Below, piece after piece: positions 1-12,351 of a stretch of 64,000 nt of DNA (position 1 is its first letter; each line of letters opens with the position of its first letter). A program made the position numbers and the translations under genes. Under the pieces are notes generated by a model that saw only the letters and a list, made by a program, of their open reading frames with translations, did no database searches and was not told the origin of the DNA. This stretch comes from Rotaria macrura (taxonomy: Eukaryota > Rotifera > Eurotatoria > Philodinida > Philodinidae): positions 42,101-106,100 of the forward strand of contig OENT01000502.1 of the NCBI GenBank assembly GCA_900239685.1, given 5' to 3'.

Positions 1-48
1 TTCGTCAACATCATAAATGTTCATCATGATATAAAGTTTATTTTCTAG

Positions 49-191
49 ATTGTATTCTTGAATGTGACTATGATCAAGAACCTGAGTACCGATTTGATGA
101 TAATAGCAATGATAAGCTGTATATCTTCGAACACAGTCGAGTACTTCATGAAAGTGTTTCTCTTCATTTGTTGTTTCATCGAGTAATATAA
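49..191 (+). CDS. possible 3' exon of an unidentified gene (partial)
   Basis: A pyrimidine-rich stretch ending in TTTTCTAG at 41-48 is followed by 47 open codons to a TAA at 189-191. The peptide is hydrophilic and acidic at first (it contains EPEYRFDDNSNDK) and then aliphatic (LHLLFHRVI). Composition resembles the coding exons elsewhere in the window, but I recognise no family. The rest of the gene would lie left of the window. A GTAATA donor after the CATCGA codons (ending at 182) is an alternative, in which case the exon would not be terminal. Confidence 0.3.
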
Positions 192-1669
192 TCTTATTAA
201 TATTGTTTACATCAAAACTTTATTATTAATGCTAATTTAACGACACTACTTTGAATCGATTCTACACTTTAAATCTAATCCATTCATACATTCAATGGGC
301 AATGAAAGTATGAGGATTTTTCCGAAATTTATCATGCTACATGATACTGGATTCGTTAGATTTATTCTAACCCAAAAGAAAAATGATATTTCATTCAATC
401 ATTTTCTCGTTTATGTTTGGTGATAAATTATCAAGATATGACTATTGTAGAACTCTCCGAAAATCGGTCTGACATAATTTAACATATTCTATCGAATGAG
501 CCCTTGCTCAACCCGATTCGGTTTTGTTGGAAGAAAAAATCTTTTTTTGTACTACATAGTATACATATTCGGTTTGATCACTAAAATCAAATATTCTATC
601 ATAGGACATGATAAGATTTACTGTACATCCTTACTGATGTACTCAAAGAGGAGTTTCTCTAAAAATCTAACATTTCCAATACGACTCCAACTGTCCTATT
701 CTCGAAATCTACATACAAAAGTGATGAAGAAGAATATTTTTAGACAATATCTATCACGTCATTAAGAACGGAATTCACCTGCCATGTTGTTTGAGAACTG
801 CAAGATTCCTGTAATACATTGTTCGACACGACCGATATAGCCGTATCTTCCTATCGAGAATCTGGTCATATGTTTAAAGTAGCATGAACGCAAACTAGGT
901 CTTGTCAAGGCGAATGTGATGAGATCTACAAACTTGATTCGATCAAGAAGCGTTTTTCACGTCTGTAATATTACTTCTTGTCTTGTAATATGTAGACAGA
1001 TCTGATTTGACGGTACAGGGTATATTGAGAAGAGTACAACTCTTTACTTTTCATATCCATGAGAGTGGTGTGTACTATGTATGGAGACTTGTATGAATGA
1101 GCCTAGTTATGTTATAGATGTAATCCATGTCATGAAATGTTCAATGAAACAACCACACTCAAACAACTAGTTTTCATTTCATCTTCATTAAAGACATTAG
1201 ACAAGAAAAAACGTTGCAACATCCTATTGTAAAATTCGTTAACTTTAAAATAACTGTTATTCTGTCAGTGTATGGCCGCATTTCAGCTGTGAGACACTAG
1301 TTTTATGTATCCCACATCCACACATCCATCGATTTTGAATTCATTATTCGAGTTCGAATAGAATTTAATTTGAACAGCTGTTAAAACCTACTAATACCAA
1401 GAACAGTAAGTAACACTGTTGTCGATGCAAAAGAAAACGTTCGACATCAGTACGATCTTGGATATCATATACTAGAAATCGGTACATACTAGTACCAGTC
1501 AAATCAAAAGGTACTTTCCTATTGGTAGAATTCTAATTTATACATGTATCTTAAAAGTCTACATTGATTTTCGAATTCATAAATTGTAATTTTTGCAAAT
1601 AAAAAACTTCAAACCAAAAAAAAATTCAAATACAACAAAAGAAAGCGGAAATCGCTGACATGCTTCCAT
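192..1669. other. gene-less AT-rich stretch
   Basis: I see no coding exon with supporting splice sites here. A frame of 89 codons at 496-765 has no family resemblance and no splice context. The right part is the 3' flank of TMEM231, which is transcribed toward it. Confidence 0.5.
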
Positions 1670-2629
1670 TCAGGCTTTATGTCGATGGTACTCTAGTGGA
1701 GATATTGTTCTTACAAGATTATTTGAAAAAGCAAATAATTGTAATCGATTAAATACAATCATAAATGGCACGAGTACGCATACGTATTGTATCCAGCCCC
1801 ATTTAAAGTTTTGCCAAAATCCAGGTGTATATCGAATCGCTTGTCTTCCATTATTAACAACAACATTGACTGTTAATATATTAGTATCATCTGTTGTTCG
1901 AGGTGTTATCCATGTGTATTGTGTTTCATAAGATGTGTAATATCTTCGTGAAAAATACCCATCAAGAATAGAATCAAGATCCGGTATCGATGATGAACTT
2001 GTTGTATCAATAATTGAAGTATTATAGGTCGAATCACTGCCAGAACTTTTTATTGCCTGTCGCTGTTCGAATAATAATTGACCGTAAACAGTTATATTTT
2101 TATTTGAATCTAACGAAAGTGCATAGGGTGGAACAATGCTAACAAGTGCCATCGTTTCCATAGTAATATGTTGTTTATTAACTAATTCATATTGAAATAT
2201 TAACCAAATATTAATACTACGAATAATAGTAGTCGTTAGTGGAAATAATAAATCAAACGATATAAAAAATTGATCTAATAAACCATCACCATCAACATCA
2301 TATGCTGATGAAATTGAATCTCCTGTGATAAGACTTTGGTAAAAATTTCTGTTTAACGTTGAATAAGATGATAGAAAAAATCGACGGTTGACAATATCAT
2401 CACTATCTGCAATAATAATATATTTTGTTCGATTATTAATACGCGGTTGTTCACTATGGATAGATTCGCTCGGCCAAAAGTCACCCGTATAATATGTTAA
2501 TAAAAATGGTGATAATAATGCTAATGTCGTACATGACATAAAAAAGATGGATGCATTTGTTATGATTTCTGTACGATAAGTAAATCGATCCGAATGAGAA
2601 AACAATTCAAAGAAATAAAGTGTTCGCAT
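1670..2629 (-). CDS. TMEM231: transmembrane protein 231 (ciliary transition zone)
   Basis: Single-exon gene of 319 residues, close to the usual TMEM231 length (about 315). TMEM231 belongs to the MKS/B9 module at the ciliary transition zone, where it helps gate entry of membrane proteins. The N-terminus FELFSHSDRFTYRTEI matches the family's YELFSHP..RSYRA start. It is followed by a membrane segment at about residues 26-46, a long lumenal region with the family's D-x-D-G-x-x-D motif (DVDGDGLLDQ), an Asn-rich glycosylatable part, and the hallmark YTPGFWQNFKWGWIQYV leading into the second membrane segment (about 275-295). The start is the first ATG and lines up with the family N-terminus. The gene appears intact. 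Its presence fits a ciliated animal. No frameshift or odd residue was seen. Confidence 0.95.
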   Translation of the reverse strand: MRTLYFFELFSHSDRFTYRTEIITNASIFFMSCTTLALLSPFLLTYYTGDFWPSESIHSEQPRINNRTKYIIIADSDDIVNRRFFLSSYSTLNRNFYQSLITGDSISSAYDVDGDGLLDQFFISFDLLFPLTTTIIRSINIWLIFQYELVNKQHITMETMALVSIVPPYALSLDSNKNITVYGQLLFEQRQAIKSSGSDSTYNTSIIDTTSSSSIPDLDSILDGYFSRRYYTSYETQYTWITPRTTDDTNILTVNVVVNNGRQAIRYTPGFWQNFKWGWIQYVCVLVPFMIVFNRLQLFAFSNNLVRTISPLEYHRHKA

Positions 2630-3714
2630 TGTTCATATGTAAAATATGAATTTAATGGATAAATAAATATAGACGCCATAAGAAAATAGTATTGCTTAGT
2701 AAAAACCTCTACCGTGTGATGATTAAAATATGATTGGCTCTCGTTTGACAGATACATGTATACATAGATGTAATAATTATCAATACAATACACAAATGCT
2801 AAAGGAAACAAAAAGAAAAGAATAGTTCATATAGCATTCGTAGGAAATCATTTTGTGCCAGCTGATTACTATACTCGAACGATAAAATGCATAGAAGAGA
2901 ATAAACGCTTTCTTCTTGTGACTCATGTTTCATCAACTTTGTTTTATTTACAAATTTTACGCATTTCAATCTGTCGACTCAGAGAATCATTTATGTTTGT
3001 TAATAAATGAATAGATTGCCTAGAAAACATATATGTACTTCTACACACGAGTGTAGAACCTTTTGGTTGATTTATTCCGAACAGTATTTATTTTTTTACA
3101 CTGCTTACAGATAACCTCTATTCGTTTTTGTTTTTACATGAAAAGCAAAAGTGTAACAATCTACAGTGCAAAGGTGAAAACATTTCACGACTAAGGTTAA
3201 TATTGTATTACTACATATCATCATTGAATTTATGTTTTTTTTCTTTCGTATTTCATCTATAAAAGAGCCAAATCATTAAGTCTTGGGGGCAGAGGGGTAT
3301 AGTAACAATCGTCTATTACGTATTTATTTTATGACGCGTATTGACAAATACACTGCATATTTAAAATGATGAATGAAATAAAGCAATGAGAACATCACAT
3401 GATGATTTTTTTATCATTACTTAAGATACGTAATATTATAAAAACAACAAATTAGAGAGTCTATTCAAATGCGTTACTGCCCGTGTTGCCTTTTTAGTTA
3501 TTTGCTTTTCCAGATACTTTTTGAAGAAAAACAACGCAACGAAATCATACGATATTATCTCGAAAAAAAAGTGCAGAAAAATAGTCAGCTGCTATTTTGT
3601 TTTATTATTGTTTTTGTATTATTTTATTTTCTCTCTGCTTTTAGACAAATCTTTTTCATTTGTCTATGTATTTGCATTTGAATCAGTTGTGTATTGAAAT
3701 ATTTGTTGATATCA
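2630..3714. other. intergenic region between divergent TMEM231 and IP6K
   Basis: About 1.1 kb separates the divergently transcribed TMEM231 (-) and IP6K (+), so it should hold both promoters. A CTCTGCTTTTAG acceptor-like site at about 3635-3645 could be a 5'-UTR or trans-splice acceptor for IP6K. No convincing coding frame is present. Confidence 0.45.
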
Positions 3715-6148
3715 ATGAGTCGAATAAACGATTCTGAATATAGCCAATCAACATTGGTACAATTATCGCCTTTTATTCATCAAGTACGAAGAACCAAGAG
3801 AGTTGATTTATTTAAAAGAATATTTTAACTTCTATTTCTATAGGTTGGCGGTCATTCATCAATGTTTCAATATGATAAAAATACAATCTGTAAATTGCTT
3901 GCACCACCTGAATTGGATTTTTACCAATCGATACCTGATCCATTAAAAAAATTTGCACCTGAGTTTCAAGGTTGAGAGAGATTTCTTTTGTTTTTAATAT
4001 TTTACATTCTATGTTAAAAATCGTTTCGTCTTGCATTTGTAATAGGCATTATTACGGTACAATACTCTGAGGATGAATCTGGCTATATAAAACCTGTTGC
4101 TCGACGACAAACTAATTCATTAGAAAGTAATTCTACAGCAAATGAACAAGATGCATCTGTAACAAATGATCAACAATCATCAGAAAATATGCTTAGAAAA
4201 TTAGTACAGTTCGTATCAATAGAAAAAAAGTGGTTTTTATATCTTTTTATTTAAAAAATAAACGTTCTTCTATGTACATATTTTCAGATTATGTTGTTCA
4301 AAAGATGGTTCAATTGACTATTCGAATAGTTTAGGGATTGATATTGTTAATTATGAACGAGGCAAAACTACCATGTCGACGATCAATCCATGGACTTTGC
4401 AACTATGTAAAAAACAAGCAGAAATATTACATCAACAATTGGTTGGGGATGAAAATGTTACTCTTTCACAAAGTAAGAAGAATCTAAGATGTTATGTTGT
4501 TCTTTCTCTGTGTAAATAAAGCAATCATCTATGAAAAAAGGAAATCATAGAAATATCTTACGAATGAGAGCTTTTCAGCGTCGATAATGAATTAATTAAT
4601 TGAATAAGACAGTCTGAAAAACAAGACGTCATAGAAAGCTATTCGATTTCTATTGACTGAAATGCTATGACTTGCCCTCGCCCCCCACCCCCGATCCACT
4701 CGATGCTCCCCCCCCCCCACCGATTCTAAGGTACGTTATGTAACTATTTATGATTTGTAATATCAAGTAAAAAAATCGAAGTTTTCAATAGATGTAATGA
4801 CTGAGATCTTAAATGCTTTGCACTTCGAAGAACCAAACAAAGAGATGAGTCTCATGATCCAGGAGCATGATTACAGACGTTTTGGTGAATATTAATGAAT
4901 TTTTGACCACCTTAGCTTGGTATTTTAGCATCGGAACAGTGTAAGAACAATCTTTCAAGATTAGAAAGTTGCCCTTTCGATTAGAATCCGCCCCATCAAT
5001 GTCTGTTTAGTCTAAATTAGGAAATTAAGAGTTATTTTTTTTTATCTAGATGAAATCTATGATAGGAAGGCGGATACTTCATATGCTTATTTAAATTACG
5101 TAACCAACACGCCCTGCAGAAGTTCTTCCAAATCTTGATATTAATGGCATACTAATGTGATTTCTTTGTCTAGATTAATAACTGGATGATCTCATTCGTA
5201 GTGTCTCAGTAGATTTCCTAATGATACTTTCACCAAAACTCCACGTGCCTACATTTACTTAGCAGACATTTGAGAACTACGACAATATATAATTTTAGAT
5301 AACGGATTACATGAAATAAAAAGAAAGAGGAACGATTAAATAGAATAACGAAACCTATAGATCAATGATTAAAGTAAACCTTCATGATAAAAGAAAAGAA
5401 ACTATCATCAAACTCATAAACAAGCGATTCTTTTAGAAAAATAAATAAGAATTTCTACATGCTTTTAGAATATATCTTGCTGGAAAATGTAACAGCTCGT
5501 TTTAACAATCCTTGCATACTTGATTTAAAAATGGGTAAACGGCAGCATGCCGATATTGATTCCGATAAGAAACGTCAATCAAAAATACGAAAATGTGAAT
5601 TATCAACATCTTCAAAATTGGGTGTTCGTTTATGTGGAATGCAGGTCATTTGATTATAATTAAGAGCATAAATATGTATACATACGTTGAATTCTTGTAT
5701 TAAATAGGTTTATCAAACTGCTAGTGATCGATATAAATTTACAGATAAATATCGTGGTCGAATGTTTACTATTGATGAATTTCGTTCATCCTTAGTTGAA
5801 TACTTTGATAATGGCTGTACACAAAGATTTGATGTCATACCAGCTATAATCAAACGATTAGAATCGTTACATTTTATAATAAATTCTTTAGTTAAATATC
5901 GTTTTTATAGTGGAAGTCTATTGATTGTATACGATGGTTCGTTACAATCGACACTCATCGATGTACGTATGATTGATTTTGCACATACAATTCAAGGTAC
6001 AACAACAAATAATGAATTATCAAATTATCATTCAGGTCCTGATAAAGGTTATTTACTTGGACTTGAAAGTTTAATAGGAATTTTCCGTGATATATTAAAT
6101 AATTCTGTCAACAATCTAAGAGTGATGGAGATAGAAAAAGAGTCATAA
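3715..6148 (+). CDS. IP6K: inositol hexakisphosphate kinase (IPK family), six exons
   Basis: Assembled from six exons: 3715-3783, 3844-3970, 4046-4208, 4288-4472, 5469-5644 and 5708-6148. All junctions are GT-AG and phases match, giving 386 codons. The enzyme phosphorylates InsP6 to the pyrophosphate InsP7 in cytosol and nucleus. The N-terminus [13 protein letters not shown] matches IP6K proper rather than IPMK or IP3K. The inositol-phosphate-kinase signature PCILDLKMG (PxxxDxKxG) lies at residues 196-204, followed by the family block [15 protein letters not shown]. The [10 protein letters not shown] nucleotide-binding strand is at about 308-317 and the metal-binding IDFAH motif at about 329-333. 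[17 protein letters not shown] closes the fold. Intron 4 (about 1 kb) carries a cytosine-rich tract. The central linker is acidic and low complexity, as in other IP6Ks. Length (vertebrate enzymes about 410-440) and motifs suggest an intact enzyme. Confidence 0.95.
4675..4724. repeat. C-rich tract in IP6K intron 4
   Basis: Several runs of 4-10 cytosines occur within about 50 bp (CGCCCCCCACCCCCGATCC and a later run of about ten C) in a region otherwise about 70% AT. The complementary strand has four or more G-runs, the pattern for a possible G-quadruplex. It lies inside the 996-bp intron 4. Confidence 0.6.
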
Positions 6149-9100
6149 TCATATTGTTGTTATAATTATTTAAATTCATGTATTGTAGTATATGTTTGTA
6201 TTTACACTTGTGCATAATACTTTTTAAAAATCCGTCGGAAAGAAAAAAACAACGTAAATAACTTTCGAGCAATAACGAACATCATAAGTGAGCTTTGGAG
6301 AAAAGAAATTTTATTTCATAGTCTAGAAACATAGATTTTTCTTCTAATGACGTGTAGCATACAAGTCACATGTCTTTAAATAGTTGAATGACGACATTGT
6401 TTTGAGTTTTTTTTTCCGAAAGGAGGCTTCTTTCTAAGTATGCTGAAGGCTTCATCTCTTATGCATGACGTCAAGCGATACAACTCTAGAGCTTTTTGAA
6501 TCATGTATGAAAGGAACAGTATAAATGGGAAAAAAAAATGAATATCTAATATCGTAGAACTCCGAGGAACTTGAATTTTGTTGAATTATTTATTTTTATT
6601 GAGTGTTTTATACAGTATAAAATTGTTTCTCATACGAAGTTTACATAGACTCTTTACTTAGTACTTTGTGTCTTTGCTTTCCACATACTGTGTAAATGTA
6701 CCTGTCAAAATCGATGTTTACTTTTCTGAAACAAAATGTCGAGATAAAACTCAGTCGGTATTCAACATTTTGTTTAACAAGCTTTGATTACATTTGAAAG
6801 AATCAATATCAAATTATCTTTACTAACAACATCAAATTTATAAAATTTTTCTTGAGTTCGATTACTCTAAGTCATGCAGCTGATTGATGATCAATCGATT
6901 CTATCAACATTAGTTTCATAGAATGAAAGATTGAGAAAAATGTTTGCTAAAATGTAGATTTAACATTTCTATTGATTGACAACTTTGCTTGTCTATTGTC
7001 AGACTCATACATGATATAAAGCATGGCAAATTAGTAAGCAGATTTTTATTTTAACTATTTAAAACAAGAGTTTATAGAGTACGGTAATTCAATCGTAATT
7101 TTAGTATGTAAATCTATGATACAGTTGGAAAGCTAGTTATTGAAGTTTTATTTTCTGGCGGATTTTTTAAACATTATGTAGAAAAATATCAAATCCTAAT
7201 GAATCTGATCTATGTATAGATAAAAAAAATAACAGAAAAATCATTTTAATTATTTATTTTCATTTTTACTTTTGTTTTGTCTCAAATTGTAAATAGAAAC
7301 AAAAAAAGAAACCTGAATGAATGACTCATTTCTTGTAAATATGTATGCATGTATATTGAAGTTGATCTTGGAATTCTATTGTTTCTAATAAAAGTACGAC
7401 TACTTGAGTTTTAAATTTAGGACATAAACGATCATTTGTCAGTTTATTTGAAACATCAGAAATAAATATAATTACTCTGTAGTGTAAAAAATAAAATAAT
7501 CCTTTTCATCGAAGAATAGAGTTGATATCTGTAAAAATTGAATACGTAGATAAAAGAAAACACATGCGATGATGACGATAAGCAATTTTCAATTTAACCA
7601 TCAAATAACTGGGCGTAACTGAATTCTATAAGCATGTTAGAGTGACAGTCACCATGAAGTCGGTAAAAGCACTCACAGCATGTAACGATAAGTAATTTAT
7701 CGATGCCATTGACTTTTCTAGTAGTATAGAGACGTGTAACAAATGAAAGAAAAGCTGTTCGTCATTGTAGGTTTTTTCTTTTCCTTACGTATCGGCTTTC
7801 TCGTTTTAATTACCGATAATTGATGATGTATTTTTATCCAAGAAAGGTACTATCAGATGTAATTGTCGTCTAGATCTATGTCTGACGAAGTTATCGAAAG
7901 AAATAATTAAACTGATTGATGTATTAATTTAATAGATTTTCAGATAGTAACTGACACATATACATCAATTATAGAGATCACATTGTTTCCTATGTGTGAT
8001 AATGAAAAATTATGAAACTTAAAGTTGTGCTTTGAAAAAACAAAAACTAGAAATTTTTATTCAACTTCAAGAGAAACAAGAGAATAACTATATAGTGTCT
8101 ATATTGTGTTGTTGTTCTGTTTATTTTTCTTTTTGTCTCAGGTATTAAAACCATTTCTTGTGACACGTACTTCATGTAATATATACTTGCTTGTCAATCT
8201 GTATAATGTACATGTGTATTCTGATCTTGTTTAATCTCTTCTACTATTTCTAATTTTTCTTATTAGAAAGTAATAATCCAGCGGTTGATATTACACATGT
8301 GTCTATGCATTTTAATGTTAAGTCATTTTTCTTTTCCAATCCTTTGATTCATGTAGTCTTTTTTCTCTAAACTTTATTCTCGTAATTAACTTTGTGAATA
8401 TTTTTGATTTCTGTTGAATAAAATCATATCTACTTGAAAGGCTTGCTGAATCAATTGTTGTTAAAAGGAAGTCATCTGATTTAGAACTGTATGTTTCAAC
8501 ATTGTGTCATTCATTCTTACAGATAATTATTTGAATACAATCACTGTCCTTTCTTAAAATGTGAGAAAATAACATCGTATTCGTCTATTTTATTTATTCC
8601 TTGATTTCATCAGTCACCAAGCAAAATTCTAACACTAATAGGGATGCAATTGTGACGGTGAATTACGTTTCACTGTTTCATGCCAGTAACCTGTTCCAAC
8701 CCGTATTCACTGGCATTAGCCTGTATTCGCTTAATGCTGCCGGTATAAACAAATATAAGACAAATCCGGTCAGTATAAAACAGTAGGACGGTTATGGTAA
8801 AGACCGGGTTATTTTCAACGTGGCATCCTAAACGCTAATTCTTCGCACTAGACGAAAAGGAGAAAATTAAAACAAGAAGCAAAATGAAATAATGGAAACT
8901 CTAATGGTATTTAACAAGATAAATCAAAAAGTACATAGTATTAACGAGAAAAAAAATGAATATATCAAATTAATAATTCATCATTCCTCAATTATTTAGT
9001 TCAATTCTAGAATAATAATTATAATTTGTTTAGTTTATCTGATGAGATAAAGAAAAACAATTTATATGTTGTTTGAATATATACACAGATGAATATTTCT

Positions 9101-9773
9101 ATTCGATAGAATATTTAAACGATAAAGAATTTCTCATAAAAAATGTTCTCTTAAAATTTATTTTTGTTGTGTTCATTGAACGATGCACATTCATGCGATG
9201 AATTGTATACGCAAAAAAACACAAGCATCATAGAAAATGAACATAAACAATAATGATGGAAAAAAAATCAATAAACTGAAACTGACTAGGAACGAGTCTC
9301 AAGAGTATCATGTAAATATGAGACTTAATATGAAACGAGGCAAACAAAACATAAAATTCCATTTCATGCATATCCATCACCAAACACAAACTAGACATTT
9401 TATTGTTAGTTCATGTCGTTTAGTGTTCATCTTTTAAATTAAATAACAAAAATATTATTACAAAAGTATCCTTGCTTGCTGTGATATAAGATATGTCAGT
9501 CATCATATAACGATAATGCAAAAGTTCGAAGATACAGACGTTAAGACCGATTTGGTCTATAGAAATGTCGGAAAATTGAAGCGAGACAAATACGTCATGT
9601 AACTAAGAATGAAATTAGTAGTGGCGGGTCGAGTATATCAAGGGAATTCGGAAGTGTTGTTAAGCCCACCCCTAGTTCACTTTATTCTTTACTTTTACGA
9701 GCGAACCATAGCTCTGTTATGCTCATCTTGAAAATGATTATGTATTTCCAAGGAAAGAATGCATCACAGTGCA
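6149..9773. other. 3.6 kb gene-less AT-rich stretch
   Basis: No exon with family resemblance was found between the convergent IP6K (+) and GPCR (-) genes. A patch at about 8640-8850 is noticeably less AT-rich than its surroundings and may be an old mobile-element remnant, but I could not find terminal repeats or a product. An antisense AATAAA (TTTATT at 9681-9686) lies about 90 bp past the GPCR stop and suits that gene's 3' end. Confidence 0.45.
9681..9686 (-). terminator. poly(A) signal of the GPCR gene
   Basis: AATAAA on the minus strand about 88 bp beyond the spliced stop codon at 9774-9776, consistent with the two-exon model. Confidence 0.45.
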
Positions 9774-11260
9774 TTAAATGCTTGCTGTTATTGTTAATTG
9801 TCTGTTGCTCAATTTATTTGTTGATAATGTATATCTTGCTTCTTCTCGTGCTTGTAAGAACATCGGAGCTGGTTGATCATCATCAACACTTCCACCTTTC
9901 TATTGATAAATATATAAGATAAAGAAAGAAAAAGCAAATAAAAGAATATCCGAATTATTTCAATTACTTTTTTAATTTTATTTCTCTGCTGTATTGATGG
10001 CGGAGTATTTCGATGGTATTGTTTTCTACTTGATGTTCTTGACGTTTGTGATTGATTAAGTACACTATCTTTATTTAAAACCATAGCTGATAAACGTCGA
10101 CCATCATTAAATGTTCCTGTACGACGGGATAAATAATGCCCTTCCATCAGACTATTATTTTGTCGACATCCAAGTGTATGTAAAACATGAAATAATTGTG
10201 TACGAAACTCGGTTCCTGTTAAACAATAGACGAGAATATTACCAGTATGATTAGCGTTCATCAAAATAATGAAAAGTAGTTTGATCATTTTATATTTCGC
10301 TTTTATTTTCGTATCACATAAATGAGTTCCCAATGCTAAAGTACGTTGTTCGAACATTAAATAAAAAACAATCGGTGCAGTCAATATAACGAACATAGCA
10401 TTGATCGATAGTAACATCGTACTTAGATTTCTTGCAACCAAGCGTTTATTTGAATTATGTGCGTCACCCATCGTACGTAAAACACTAAGAAAAATAATTG
10501 TTGAACAAAGAAACATAAGTGTAAATGGTAAATAAACGTTAACAATAGCATCAACATAAACCCATACATCACGATAGAATTCTTGATATTCATCACTGTA
10601 TTCTGATGAACATTGTACAACATTTATATCCATATCTGTATCAACAATTCGATAGATTGATGATGATGATGATGACGATGGAAATATTAATTCTTGACTT
10701 TGATTATATAAATTAAATTCATTTATTTGTTTTTTTTGTAAGGATAACAAGTACGTATTATCATAAAATAGAAATTGTATATTGAGCAAAAGAAGTATTA
10801 AAAAAATACATATTAATATCGAATATGTTTGACATGTGTTCCGAGTTTTTCGGACACTACGTGTTAAGGCAAATACACGATCTATTGAAACAGCAGTTAA
10901 TATCCATGCACTTGCTTGAGGAAAAAAATAAATTGAAAATGAATAAATTTTACATGCTATTAATGATACTTGCTGTAGATCAATATTAAACCAAGCGTGA
11001 AGTATAAAATTAACACAAAATGTATATAAAACAGCAAGATCAATAATAGATAAAAAAGCCAAATAAATAAATGTTGAATGTCGCCGTAATTTCGAACGTA
11101 ATACAACATAGACAGATAATAAATTACCTGCTGTACCGACAAACATAAATAGTAGTGGATAAATACGGAGTAAAGTTAATGTAATTGTGCGATAAGGCTC
11201 TCGTACATTAGTTGAAATTATTGAAGGATTATTACATCCGGTTGGTGTTGTATTCAACAT
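9774..11260 (-). CDS. class A (rhodopsin-like) G-protein-coupled receptor, two exons
   Basis: Exons complement(9968-11260) and complement(9774-9899), joined by a 68-bp GT-AG intron in phase 0, give 472 residues. Reading through the intron gives a hydrophobic tail that does not suit a receptor. Splicing gives a hydrophilic tail ending LTITASI. Seven membrane segments fit: TM1 with GN (N46), TM2 with D74, TM3 starting at C103 and ending with DRV (127-129, variant of DRY), TM6 with P296, and TM7 with NILVY (341-345) in place of NPxxY. C217 in extracellular loop 2 can pair with C103. Loop 2 carries a polyserine run (195-201). The N-terminus has N-glycosylation sites. The overall pattern is that of the peptide/FMRFamide-like receptor groups abundant in lophotrochozoans. 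Ligand unknown. Confidence 0.92.
10658..10680. repeat. trinucleotide repeat encoding polyserine
   Basis: (GAT/GAC)n on the plus strand, read on the minus strand as Ser codons, gives the Ser tract in extracellular loop 2 of the GPCR. Confidence 0.75.
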
Positions 11261-11504
11261 GATTTATAAGACTATAATGATAGAAAAAGAGAGCAACTAC
11301 TAGGCCTTTGTTTTTATATCCCAAATGATTTGTTACAGATGAATAATTTTTCAATCATTGAAAATGTAGATCATTACATTTCATTTTGAATGAGATAGAT
11401 CGATTAAATACTTTTGTATGTGTATGTGTAGATGTGCGTCAAGTTTTCTTTTCTTTTTATTCTGTTATTTTTAACAGAAAACAATGAAACCAGGAGACAC
11501 ACAG

Positions 11505-11530
11505 AGAGAGAGAGAGAGAGAGAGAGTGGA
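11505..11530. repeat. (GA)n microsatellite
   Basis: Uninterrupted AG dinucleotides upstream of the GPCR start, inside a purine-rich stretch. The open frame through it (11432-11719) is a by-product of the repeat. Confidence 0.8.
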
Positions 11531-12314
11531 GAGAGAAACGAAACTTCTACAAAAGCAAGAATAGATGATATACGTGCTTTGAAAAAGCGAAGGAGAAAGA
11601 GATCTTCTCCTTCTCTCTCTTTTTATTATGCGTCTCCTGTTCGGGTTTCTCTTCCGCTAGAAATAGAGAATGAAGAAGAAAATGAGAGAAAAAGAAAACC
11701 TAAAAAATCTATAATATAGGGAAAGATACCATAGAGTAAGGTGCTTCATTGACGAGAAATAGCTAAATGTCTAATTGCATTTATGTAAAGTGTGGTAGAA
11801 AAGAAAACATCCGACGAGAAAAGTCTTATCAATTTACAATCGACGATCATCATCTTATATATGCTACTGTCAGTCATATACTATTATACTCACAAAAAAT
11901 TATCGAGACGTTAACGAAATGTATTTATTAAATGAATACTGTGTTACAGATAAAGGCAAAAAGCGATTTTATTGTTTTGTTCCTATTCAGTAAATAAAGT
12001 ACCGAATAGTATTTTGTGGATATTAGTTGGTGACCGTAATTAGTGTGACTAATATTAGGTATTTTTCTATGTCATCACACACATCGATAGTGAACGTTTT
12101 CTCAGCTTCTTTCTTTCGTGAGTTCATCTTCCTCTGCTCTCCTCCTTCTCCTCCTTTTCGCCTATCAGATTCCTAATAATTATGAAATATTTATCAGAAT
12201 AATGGCATAAGCCTCTTTTAGAAATGCCATAGGCCGCCGACTCTCGATGAAGCTTCTACTACCGTCTTGTTAGATAGAGACTAAAGAACACGAAAGAGAA
12301 AAATATCTATTCAA

Positions 12315-12351
12315 TATATATATATATACATGTATATATATATATATATTG
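12315..12351. repeat. (AT)n palindromic microsatellite
   Basis: Two TA-repeat blocks flank a central ACATGT, forming one self-complementary tract that could extrude as a cruciform. Confidence 0.7.

Noticed and set aside
496..765. 89-codon plus-strand frame
   Set aside because: No splice context, no domain or family resemblance; chance open frame in AT-rich DNA.
8601..8850. Less AT-rich patch with a 61-codon frame
   Set aside because: Could be an old element, but no terminal repeats, product or RNA structure could be shown.
11432..11719. Charged 95-codon frame (ERERERE)
   Set aside because: Generated by a GA microsatellite and purine-rich flanks.
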